A DNA stretch of 64,000 nt from Ephemerocybe angulata (Eukaryota > Basidiomycota > Agaricomycetes > Agaricales > Psathyrellaceae), in contig JAACJK010000179.1 in NCBI GenBank assembly GCA_013368325.1, forward strand, positions 62,001 through 126,000. Reading direction: 5' to 3'. Positions 33,259 through 42,679 of the stretch are shown here, piece after piece. A model generated the notes under the pieces. That model was not told the origin of the DNA. It did not search any database and saw only the letters and a list, made by a program, of their open reading frames with translations. A program made the position numbers and the translations under genes. Position 1 is the first letter of the stretch, and each line of letters starts with the position of its first letter.

Positions 33259-35391
33259 CTAATCTGGAGGAGATAAAGATGTAGGTGCGCTCAGATTCCA
33301 CAACCTGATGGTGTTATCGAAAGCCCCAGATGCGACACGTCTTCCATCTGGGGAGAATGCAACCGACCAGACAGAATTGCTGTGCCCCTCCAGGACACTC
33401 TCAAGCTTGCCTGTCAATGCGTCCCACACCAGTACCGTGCCGTCGGACGACCCAGAGACAACCTTTTTACCATCCGGCGAAATAGCAATTGACGTACTGG
33501 TGCCCGCATGCCCCTCTAGGATTCGAACCACGTTGCCTGTCGATGCATCCCAGACCCTCACCGTCTGGTCTGATGACCCAGACACGATCCATGTTCCATC
33601 CCTTGAAAAAGCAACGGACGAAATCACACGGGTATGCCCTTGCAGCACCTTCCGCAAGCTGCATGTTGTCGATGATGCATCCCAGACCCGTATCGTCCCA
33701 TCCAACCCCCCAGATACAATCCTCATTCCATCCCTCGAGATTGCAACTGATCTCACTGCCGAGGCCGGGTGCCCCTCCAAGACGCTCTGCACCACGCCCG
33801 TCGACGCGTTCCACACCCTCACTGTCTTGTCATCGGACCCCGAGCAAATCCGTGACCCATTCCAGGAAAAAGCAATTGAATTGACAGCGCCAGTGTGCCC
33901 CGCGAGCACCCGCTGCACTTTGCCTGTCCTTGAATCCCATATCCTCACAGTTTTGTCTCGGGACCCAGAGGCAATCCAACTTGACCCGTCACCCGAAACC
34001 GCGACGGACGTGCAATAAGCACTGTGCCCCTCCAGGACGCTCTGCACATTACCGCTTGACGCATCCCACACTCGCACCGTTTTATCTATCGACCCAGAGA
34101 TGATCTTTGATCCATCCGAGGAGAATGCGACGGACATAACAGCGTTGGTATGTCCCCGTAGTGGAGGAGGTGGTGGAGGGAGATCTGGCAGTGGAATACC
34201 CGCACCGGGCTCTTCAGATGGCGAGACAGGGTCTTCATGCACATCGCCTTCCGGTCCTTCAGCCAACGGAATGAGCTGCGGCAGCGAAGACTTCTTGAAA
34301 CTCGGTGCGGGCTGCCCGAAGAGGGCCTCAACACCTTTCCTCCATTCACGCTGAGCAGATCCTTCCTGGATCTTGAGTCGCTGGAGCACGGCCGAGTGGA
34401 ACTTGGTCATTTCTTTGGACAGTGCGAGAGAGACCTGTGACAGATAGAACGATTCGATGGCTGGAGCCCAGTTCGTGGGATGTGCGACCATGTCGGGGTG
34501 CACGGTGTAGCCGCCGAGACCTTCCAAGAACACTGCGTTATCGCCAAGCTTACCCTCCCAGCCATCATCCAGCCCACCACGCATCGCGTCAAGGGAAGAG
34601 GAGATGGAACTTTGGAGAGCTCGGAAATTCTCCAGCTCTTTCGTGAACCATTCGAACTCGGGGACTAGCCATTCGCCCAACTCCCTCTCCTTCCGTTGCA
34701 CGATGCTCTTCAGCTTCTCTACCTCCGCCGCTGCCCGTTCCACTTTCTGGCATCCCCTCTGATAATCGCTTTCCGTAGTCTCCATCCAGCCTTCCGTTTC
34801 CTTGAGGTTGGCCTGCGCCTGCTGGAGTCTCACTGCGAGTCGTTGCCTCTTCCCCACTACCACGCTCTGGTTCCTAGGCCCGTCTAACTCTGCGGTAAGA
34901 GACCGCTCCTGCTCCTCAAACGTGTCTCTCTCTTTCCGAAGTCTGCTGTATTCCTCCACCACGGCGTCCTCGTTCTCCAGTTCCACTGCAAATCGGCTTT
35001 CGGCATCCTTGAGTTCGGCGGAAGCAGCTTCGAATTCCTGCCGAGTGGCTTCACACTCGTGCGCGACATCCAACGCCTCCCTATCGAGCTCAGCAATCGT
35101 CGTAAGTAGTCGAGCCGAGAAACTGTCGATTGTATCCAAGAGTCGTTGTCGCCGAGTGCGGCGCTGGGTATGGGAAGCCCCCTTTGGGCCCAGAGTAGAA
35201 TCGTCGCTTCCATCCTCTAGACCCTGGACCAGTGTGGTCTTGCTACTGCCATCCTTTGGACCAAGGATAGCTTCGCTAAGGGTCTTCGGAGCTCCCTTCT
35301 CTTGAAGGAGGAGTGCGTACTTCGCAGCTAGATCATCCCGTTCCTTCGTGATAGTTGCCAGTTGCTCCTCCAAAGTGGGACCCGAAGCCAC
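33259..35391 (-). CDS. Coiled-coil plus seven-bladed WD40 protein
   Basis: A single-exon frame of 710 residues. Residues 1-300 are mostly coiled coil (for example REALDVAHECEATRQEFEAA, KVERAAAEVEKLKSIVQRKE). Residues 300-400 form an undefined segment ending in a Pro-rich linker (LPDLPPPPPPL). Seven WD40 repeats follow to the C terminus, each opening with a GH and closing with VWD/IWD/VWN: RGHTNAV, EGHSAYC, AGHTGAV, EGHPASA, QGHTRVI, EGHAGTS, EGHSNSV. Seven repeats make one full propeller. The repeats are unusually alike (SGS.DKTVRVWDASTG), which suggests recent internal amplification. A role as scaffold or sensor is likely. It lacks the NACHT domain seen in many fungal WD40 NLR-like proteins. 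ATG at 35391. Confidence 0.9.
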   Translation of the reverse strand: MASGPTLEEQLATITKERDDLAAKYALLLQEKGAPKTLSEAILGPKDGSSKTTLVQGLEDGSDDSTLGPKGASHTQRRTRRQRLLDTIDSFSARLLTTIAELDREALDVAHECEATRQEFEAASAELKDAESRFAVELENEDAVVEEYSRLRKERDTFEEQERSLTAELDGPRNQSVVVGKRQRLAVRLQQAQANLKETEGWMETTESDYQRGCQKVERAAAEVEKLKSIVQRKERELGEWLVPEFEWFTKELENFRALQSSISSSLDAMRGGLDDGWEGKLGDNAVFLEGLGGYTVHPDMVAHPTNWAPAIESFYLSQVSLALSKEMTKFHSAVLQRLKIQEGSAQREWRKGVEALFGQPAPSFKKSSLPQLIPLAEGPEGDVHEDPVSPSEEPGAGIPLPDLPPPPPPLRGHTNAVMSVAFSSDGSKIISGSIDKTVRVWDASSGNVQSVLEGHSAYCTSVAVSGDGSSWIASGSRDKTVRIWDSRTGKVQRVLAGHTGAVNSIAFSWNGSRICSGSDDKTVRVWNASTGVVQSVLEGHPASAVRSVAISRDGMRIVSGGLDGTIRVWDASSTTCSLRKVLQGHTRVISSVAFSRDGTWIVSGSSDQTVRVWDASTGNVVRILEGHAGTSTSIAISPDGKKVVSGSSDGTVLVWDALTGKLESVLEGHSNSVWSVAFSPDGRRVASGAFDNTIRLWNLSAPTSLSPPD

Positions 35392-36046
35392 ACTTATTGC
35401 ACTTAATCAGTCAGGTATGCGTGGGGTACACAAAAACCCACCTACGCTCCGAATTCCTCCTCCGAATCGGAATCTCTGGACATTGGTTTGGGTGGTGAAG
35501 GGAGAGCTCAAGAGACAATATCACCATGCAAGTCAATAAGTGCCCCGCAGATAACCTCATTCAACTCTAAACGATCATCGTTATCGATGGCGATAAGCGC
35601 CGAGCGTGAGCGCGCGAATTAATACATGTGACGCGTGTGACGAGATGCCAGAGTCAGTCAGCTCATTGCGCGTCCTGCTTGTAACGTTATAACCAGCTCT
35701 GACGGTTGTATACCCGGTCCTTCATATTCACTGGCATAGTCCCAGACCCCTCACGCTTCGCTTGCCCCATGTCTGAAATTAGCGCCCAAAGAGCGCCGTG
35801 CATTGGCCATATGCTGGGGCGACCCGCCGCCATTGGAAGGAGATTGATCAATACATACTTGTGTGTTCATACTTCGCATTAAGAGCACAAGGGTGCTGGA
35901 GGTCTTCCTTGGGGATGTGAGGTCTAGATAAGTATCATTGTGGGAAGCCTCGACCGTGTAAAGCAAGGCTGAACATCACGGCCTGGTCACTTCAATTTAT
36001 CATTCCTTTCTGGCCATACTCGAGTGGTCTAAGTTCCTGTCCTAAT
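35392..36046. other. Intergenic
   Basis: Promoter side of the WD40 gene and 3' flank of the hydrolase gene. No gene seen. Confidence 0.4.
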
Positions 36047-37340
36047 TCAAGCCAGCGAGGACTCAATCCACTTCTCAAGCTCTGCATTAAGCTCATCCGG
36101 TTTCTCGAGCTGGACCCAATGTCCAGCCTCAAAAATGTGCGTCGTCGCCTTGGGACATAATTGCTCGAGAGAGCGTCCCGCAAGCGCAGGGGGACAGACC
36201 ATGTCCCTGCTCGTCCCTCCGAAGAAGACTGGCTTCGAGATGAGGTATTGTGCAACAGGAATCGCTACAATAAGAATGGTCGGTTTCTAGAATCTAAACC
36301 CGGTAAGGAATATGTACACACCTTTCGCATCTTCCATGTCGGCCCCAGAGACCGCGATCTGGTAGAAGTTGACAGGGCCCTGATATTCATTCTTCGTGAA
36401 CTCCTTGTCGTAGATCTTGAAGAGCTGATGGGGGGCTTGAGGTTCAATATACGACTAATAGCCGAGTAATTAAAGGCCACATACCTCTTCGGTCACATAC
36501 GGGGCATGGGTGGTACGAGTGTCGGACTCCAACCAGACACGAAGCGCTCCAGTGGGACAAAAAGCAAACTTGGGGAGGCGACTATCCCGCGCATGCATAA
36601 GGTCCCAAAACGATTCTTTCTATTAGAATGATGGGGGTGGTTGGTATCAGATTTGTGATGGGATTCAGCGGGTCGATAAAAGCACATACATGTTTCTGGA
36701 TGGTCTCGTTAGCATCGGGGGCTGAAAAGAAGGCCCAATACCCAAGGTTCGCGTAGCCAAGGGCGTTCTTAAGCTATGAAATACCATGAGATGACACGTT
36801 CCGGAAGCTACGATATGAGTACAACCACGCACCAGTTCTCTTGTTTGCTCATATGTAAGCTCGGTATTGGGAGGCAGATATCCCAGAGAGAGGAAGCCAA
36901 ACCCAAGGAACCTGTCCTGGAATAGGTTGGCAACCACGCTCGTGGTTTTGGAGCCCCTATATGCACCACTCAGGTTTCTACCATTCTGTGGATGCTGGCG
37001 AAGTCACATACCAGTCATGCCCAACGGCGAACACCTCCTTCACATTCTCATGCTCGAGGATCTCCACTTGATCCTTGGCTAGGAGTGAGTGCAAATAGGC
37101 ATTCGCATCTTGAGGAGCATCGGTACCGCCATACCCCAGCTGGTCCGGAACGACGAGACCATATCCCTTCGTCTTGAAGTAGGTAATCTGATTGTGCCAA
37201 TCAATAGAGAGAGACGGAAATCCGTGGACGAAGAGGATCGTCGGCTTTCCACCCTCGGCATCGGAGAAGTAGTAGTGATAGTTCAGCCCACGAGAGGTGG
37301 TAAAGTCCTTGTAGCCCTGAAGGATAGAAGCTATACTCAT
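36047..37340 (-). CDS. Alpha/beta hydrolase of the soluble epoxide hydrolase type
   Basis: About five exons on the minus strand. Exon 1 (from ATG 37340) carries ILFVHGFPSLSIDWHNQITY (oxyanion HGFP), VVPDQLGYGGTDAP and the nucleophile elbow VGHDW; intron 1 lies right after it and the next exon restores G (W|GSKTTSVVANLFQDR). Later exons give LSLGYLPPNTELTYEQTREL (cap region), NALGYANLGYWAFFSAPDAN, FWDLMHARD, then KPVFFGGTSRDMVCPP and the catalytic His in THIFEAGHWVQLEKP. The Asp in HDWG is the nucleophile of epoxide hydrolases and haloalkane dehalogenases. TGA at 36047 after EKWIESSLA. It probably hydrolyses epoxides in the cytosol; the substrate is unknown. Intron ends were placed by eye, only the first is precise. 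Confidence 0.85.
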
Positions 37341-39466
37341 GATGATTGGGGATGCGGTATCCAAAGATGTTAAGTGCCGGTTATATATGTGTGGAGTGCA
37401 GGACTTAGTCAAGCTTTTCCAACTGACAAAACTCCGGCGCTATAAGTGTGTTATCTGCGAAAAGCTAGGGCGTAGCAGTGGCCCCGTACCATCATAATTT
37501 ATGACCGTGTTTAATTTAGATCCCGTACTTTAAGGGGCCTACTTACGTTGCTGCGTACTGGAGTCTCCGGGCGAGGTGTGCGAGGGGCCTGCGTACGTGC
37601 GTGCGGAGTCCAGTCGGGAGGGAGGGAGGGAGTGTGGATGCAGTCGGAGAGAGAGGAGGAAGTGCGTGTCCTCGGGCGTGCATGGGACTGCTTGTGCTGT
37701 CCGTGTAATCGAGCGTGCGCAGCGTCGAGCGCACGTGTGGTGTTGAAGTAGGCGGAAATTGGAATTGAAGTGTTTTTGAGAAGGGCGGGCAGGAAGGAGG
37801 GTGTGTAGCCGGCTGCCTGTGTACCAGAGCCGGGCAAAAACGCCAAGTGCGCCCAGGCGCTGGAGCCGACCGTGAGCTTGCGCGCGGTGCCCCGCCCTGT
37901 GGGGCCATGAAGGTATGGACGAAGGAGGGTGGGAGACAGGGAGGGAGGGAGTCGGTGTGTCTGTGTGCAGGAGCTGGACGAGGCGAGTGAGGGAAGAGTG
38001 CGCTCGGGAGCTGTGACTGTGCTTCCATGCGGTGCTTTGTGGTTCAGCGATGGCGGCATGGCGGCGCCGTGGTTCTGTAAGAAACATTGCGACGTGCGTG
38101 TAGGATGGGATGATGGATACGTAATATTCTACGTGCAGGTGATGGGGAAATCATTGTGCTATGGCATTGACCTGGATGGGCGAATGCACGCGTGGGGGCT
38201 GGAATGGCCCGCCAGGATGAGTGCGGAGGAGGACGAATGAATGCCTGGTAGGATGGGTTCCGAGATACTTTGTATTGCATGGTGCGTATAGGGATGGATG
38301 ATTGAATAATTGGAGGGACTCCCGACGGTCGGTCGAACGAACGGGGGGTGGGAAGGCTCAGTGTGACCGTGTGCTTGCGCGGGTGCGTGTGCCGTCTGGA
38401 AGCCGCGTGAATTCTTTGTTTTCATGTTCTTCTGTACGTTCATTCCTCGTTTTTTTGTTCCGACTACACTATAGCAACTTGAATATTCATGATTAGCAAG
38501 CCAAGCACCGATGTATTTTTATTTTGGATGGATGAGCGATTGCTAAGCTCTGAGCTGTGAACTCATGTTCTCATGACATACTCACTGCGGTATACTGATA
38601 TGTATCATGGTTGAAACCCTTTGAAACCACCGATGTGACGTCCTTGCTTGGGCCTGGCATGGTAGATACTGCGCACGCTTTGCCGCAACTTTGCCGTAGA
38701 TCCTCCTAACGTAAGATTGGCGAGTGTTGAACGACATTCAATGATTCGTGGGAGGGGTCATACAAAGTACGGCGTGCCGGCAGCAAGCCGGCAGCATAGT
38801 TGCGACCGGGACTGCCCATCGGGGGATATTTGGCCGAGCGGCGAGCCTTGGCATTCAGCGGGCGATATTGGATGGGGTACAGGTGGGTATAGGCGGGGGA
38901 TACAACAGGCAGGTAATGGGTTAACTGGCGGATTCTCAGGTGACATTCTGATAGCCCTCACAGTTTGTTCGAGTAGAATTTATCTGTAGGGGCCTCGGAG
39001 CCTCGGAGGGCGCCCTCTACAAACTAAAAAAATCTGTTACGGCTTCCTCTTCCCTTTTCGTCTCGCGTAATACTCCACCTCCCACGCCTGAACACGGCCC
39101 TCACGGCTTGGTTAGAATTTTGTTTTGTTGGACGGTTAAACGGTTTGTTCGCTGACGAAGGTCTGCGGAAAGTCATCCAGTAGCATGATCGGAAAATCTG
39201 TATCACTGACATCGTGTAGTAAGTCATTAATAGTATGCTGAAATCCTATACCCACAAGTGTGAAAATTCCTTGAAACATGATGATTTATGTCAAAGGAGC
39301 CATCCCCAGCCGCCGTCTTATTAGTTCCACCTCCGAGTCTGAGTAGTATAAAGCTAAAGCAATTGCGAGCCTATTCTATATCTTTCATTCGTCAACCCTC
39401 CTCCCAGAAGCTTCAAAGACCAACCCAATCAACCACCCAACTACCAACTGCCGCACTGTTAAAGCT
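37341..39466. other. Intergenic with strand-biased G-rich segment
   Basis: 37550-38070 is G-rich on the plus strand (repeated GAGGGAGGGAG), which keeps all three minus frames open for about 180 codons; no family match and no codon signal, so I do not call a gene. 38760-38900 has short repeats (GCCGGCAGCAAGCCGGCAGC; GGGGATA units). A TATA-like GTATAAAGC at 39347 precedes the small secreted protein gene. Confidence 0.4.
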
Positions 39467-39968
39467 ATGCGTCTCAACATCATCACGTTCCTTCCCTTGT
39501 TTGCCGCTTTGGCATCGAGTGTAAGCGGCTACTACGCCGATGTATGTCCTTTATCCAGGCCCCTTTCAATACCATGCTAACTACCGAGATTTTCGTACAG
39601 GAATTCGATTCCAGGGACTATGTCGACGAGCTCAGTACTCGTGAGATTAATCAAGAGCTCCGACGTCGCGAAATAGTCGCAGAGCTCGCCGATTTCTCAA
39701 CCCGCGATCTACTGGACGCAATCTCAATGAAGCTCGAGCGCCGAGGCGGCAACCAACCGAGTCGCTGGGGAAAGAACGAGGTGGTTGACCCCGAGAAGAG
39801 TCGCCCAGTCCACAAGCCCAAATGCTACTATTGCAATAAAGAGTATAAAACTCAAGCGGAGGTGCGATATTATGCTTGATTGCATCTAATGCATGTCTTT
39901 GGATAGCTGACTGACTTCTCGATTTCTAGGCAACTGCATGCGGAAACACCCACTCGAAGCGTCGTTAA
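39467..39968 (+). CDS. Small secreted protein with charged repeat pro-region and Cys tail (copy B)
   Basis: Three exons: 39467-39541, 39601-39861, 39930-39968; 124 residues, in frame. A signal peptide (MRLNIITFLPLFAALASSVSG) is followed by SRDYVDELSTREINQELRRR, then EIVAELADFSTRDLLDAISM and KLERRGGNQ, with the same period and Arg-Arg end as the paralogue at 28247. The tail has CYYCNKEYKTQAEATACGNT and HSKRR, a C-x2-C-x12-C-x3-H spacing that resembles a small zinc finger or disulfide knot. The intron placement matches copy A (after the signal peptide, and between the Cys residues of the tail). A Kex2-released peptide is inference. A TATA box lies about 120 nt upstream. The function is unknown. 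Confidence 0.78.
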
Positions 39969-40713
39969 TTGTGCCTACAATATCTGAGCTGCATGGCACA
40001 ATCGTTGCTGCCACAGCCTCCCCGCTCTCTGTGTCGTATTCATTCCTTGGCTGACCGTCTCACTGGCGCTCCATGTTAAATAAACCACCAATATTTTTAT
40101 TTGAACGCCCCTGGCGGGCCCCATATATTTTCTCAACCTGTGGAATGTACCGTAGTACGCTAATCCATCATTCTATTACTTCATCCTGGAATCCGGTGGT
40201 GAACCCCACTGCAGTAAACCATGAGCCATGTGTGTGTGTACTGAGTGACCTTACTTCAAATTGAGCAAAAGCAGAAGGGCCTCCTGGCTTCCTCAACTCG
40301 TCATGCGCCCGTCATGCGGCGCCCGAGTCCACGGTCGGCTAATCGGGTGTATAAAAGCTACAACAGACTAAGTACACCCGAGGCTCCGGACTGCCGACTA
40401 TTTGCAGAGGAATTCAAGTTAAACAAGCGGAACATCCATGTTATCTGAGGTAGGGCCGTCATCGTTATAGACACCTTACTCTCTCATACTTGTGTTTCAA
40501 GGTCCTGTGTCCCTCCCCCATTTGGCATGTATCCTCAAGCCGGTAATCCATGTTCCATACGAAAGCTAAACTTACAGGTGGAGATGCATACCAGAACATT
40601 TTTAGCCACTACTACAATGTCCAAGCCGGCTCCTGAGACCCGCTTCCAAGCCGGAGAGAGTGAACACGCGCGGGCGTCTAATTTTGAACAGACACCGAAA
40701 AGCGCCGAAGCTG
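39969..40713. other. Intergenic
   Basis: 3' flank of copy B of the small secreted protein and left flank of the hAT element. Nothing else recognised. Confidence 0.4.
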
Positions 40714-40721
40714 TGGTGTTA
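40714..40721. repeat. hAT target-site duplication, left copy
   Basis: TGGTGTTA, identical to 42672-42679. Eight bp is the hAT length. Confidence 0.9.
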
Positions 40722-40948
40722 TAGAGTGTCCGTGGTCCGGTTCAACCGAGGTTCGGGCATATTTCTCTGAACACGAACCTGAACCTGAAACGAGGTTCGC
40801 CAAATCTCTGAACCCGGAACCGGCCCCTGGTCCACAGGGTTCATGGTCCAATTGAGGTTCAGAACCCGGTTCACCCCTAAATCACCAGTAAAGCTAATAT
40901 GGCTTGATTTTGCGGCAAATTCTGATATCTACAACTATCAAAAGACTA

Positions 40949-41477
40949 CTACACCTCAAGGAGTTCAACTATCTCAGCAATATCATCAAAGAAATTGAAA
41001 TCTGGGTCGATTTTAACCCATGCCTCCCTTGCTGCCTCCAAGCGACCTTCTCTGTAAGCATCACGGAGTTTCTGAACCATACCAAACTTGAGCCCTCCCA
41101 TATTGCGGCGCCGAGGGTCATCAGTCCTCGCTGACATCGAAAATGCACGCTCGATCAGGGCACTTGATGCTGGAATCGCGAGGTAGTCGCGTGCCATCTT
41201 CCGGAGGACTGGGAATTCAGAACCGTGATGCTAGATTTGTTGTAAGTATATGCATGTACATGGTCAAATAATAGAATCATACCCCCCACCAGGCTACAGG
41301 ATCAGGACAGTCTTTGCGAGAGACAGTCTGCATAGCCAGGTATTTGTTAAGTTCTGCAAAGTCGTCCCGGAAGGCAGCCCCGCTATCACCATCTTCCGAG
41401 TCAGAATTATGGTGAGAGGCTTGCATAGCATCCATCCAGTCATCTTCCATATCCGGAGGACGAGAGGGTGCAGCTAA
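40949..41477 (-). pseudogene. hAT transposase C-terminal dimerisation fragment
   Basis: Two minus-strand exons. The upstream one (about 41475-41288) reads DDWMDAMQASHHNSDSEDGD and ends DPVAWWG. A 54-nt intron GTATGA..AAATCTAG follows. The second (about 41233-40949) reads HHGSEFPVLRKMARDYLAIP, then ASSALIERAFSMSA. This is the classic hAT C-terminal signature (WW......P.L..LA..YL.IPASSA..ER.FS). The catalytic Asp/Asp/Glu core upstream is absent, so this copy cannot transpose on its own. The product, if made, could only dimerise. Confidence 0.85.
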
Positions 41478-41689
41478 ATTAAGAAAGATTAGCTATACTC
41501 CATATGCATATTACGTGCGCCTACTTACAGTTTGAAGCAGTTTGTTTGTTGAGGGAGCGGCGTGTTGCGCGCTTGAGTCGCTGCTCGTATTTGGTCATCG
41601 TCGTGTGTGGAAACGACGCCGGAGAGCAAGGCTATGGCGGAGGGTGGTGCTCGGAGCACTCGAGGGTAGCTGTCGTCCAACGATGACGG

Positions 41690-41880
41690 AGAGCGCTGGC
41701 GACGGCATGAAAGGCATAGGGAGGTTGGGGGCCAGAGGTGGATGGACGGAGGGTGGTGGTCGTGGGCGTTGCCGTCGCGGTATGGCGGGGTGCTGGCGAC
41801 GGCATGAAAGGCGTAGGGAGGTTTGGGGGCCAGAGCAAGGTAGATGGAGGTGGTGGTGTGCTGTCCGGGCACTCCAGTAT
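41690..41880. repeat. Tandem repeat inside the hAT element
   Basis: GCTGGCGACGGCATGAAAGG followed by a GTAGGGAGGTT(T)GGGGGCCAGAG-type segment occurs at about 41695 and again at about 41790, a period of 95 nt. It lies in the GC-rich part that replaced most of the transposase. Confidence 0.75.
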
Positions 41881-42671
41881 AGCCGTCGTCGTTGGACGAC
41901 TGAGAGCGAAGGTATGGCGGGGCGGTGGCGACGCCATGACGGGTTTGGGAGCAGAGGAGAGTGGTGGTCGCGTTGCCGTCGTCGAGCTGGGACGAAAGGC
42001 ACGTGAGCGGGATTTGGCAGGCGGCTGCGCGGTCACCGCGCAGATCTCCCACAAGTTTCTGGCAGGGAAGGGAGGGATGAGCGACTCGCCAAGGGAGAGG
42101 GAACGGGACTGACTGTGGTGCTAGGTCACGTTCCAGTCCACAACCGAGGAAACTCGGCGGGCTGCCGACGTTTCCTCGGTAGTGGGCTCGTCACGCGTTT
42201 GCACGTGAGCGAGCGTTTGCAGGCTGGGTGACCAGCCTTGTTCAGATTACCCACGCCGTAACGTAAAGAAGTGGGAGGAAAGCTGTTATGGCGGGATGAA
42301 GGAAGGAATGGTGAATGGTCTGGCGCACTGGCACACAGCCGCACGCGTTTCGGGGTTTTCCGAGATGCCGAGCGCGCCGCGCGATGACAAATCGGTGGGC
42401 GCTTGCAGCATTATTCATTGGCGCGCGCCCAATCCGATGGAATCCGGCATGGTTTTGAGCACAAACAAAGCTCCCCAGTGTGAGACTGACATTTTTCCTG
42501 TGCCAAACTACGCTCTCAAGGAAAAAAAACATCTCGGTTCGGGCATAAAATTCACCTGGCCCTCCCGCGGTCCGGTTCAGGCCTCTGCCCGAACCTGAAC
42601 CTCGAACCTAAGGTCCGGTTCAGGTTCGAACCATGTTCGAAAAATGTTCGAACCGGACCGCGGACAGTCTA

Positions 42672-42679
42672 TGGTGTTA
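42672..42679. repeat. hAT target-site duplication, right copy
   Basis: TGGTGTTA, identical to 40714-40721. Confidence 0.9.

Larger units (their letters stand above)
40722..42671. mobile_element. hAT-family DNA transposon, internally rearranged
   Basis: A complete 1950-bp element. The 8-bp target-site duplication TGGTGTTA is perfect (40714-40721 and 42672-42679). The terminal inverted repeats are TAGAGTGTCCGTGGTCCGGT on the left and TAGACTGTCCGCGGTCCGGT on the other strand at the right, with two mismatches, followed by many subterminal copies of GGTTCGAACC / GGTTCAGG motifs. The only transposase part left is the C-terminal dimerisation region on the minus strand. The rest (41525-42350) is GC-rich repeat sequence with no transposase. 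It is therefore a non-autonomous derivative; the intact target duplication implies recent insertion. Confidence 0.92.

Noticed and set aside
33308..34018. 236-codon plus-strand frame opposite the WD40 repeats
   Set aside because: Antisense of repeated WD40 codons; repeat structure explains its openness.
37511..38087. Three overlapping minus-strand frames of about 160-182 codons
   Set aside because: All frames open at once because of base skew; Pro/Ser/His-rich products without family resemblance.
41525..42060. Frames on both strands in the hAT interior
   Set aside because: GC-rich tandem repeats keep several frames open; no transposase similarity.
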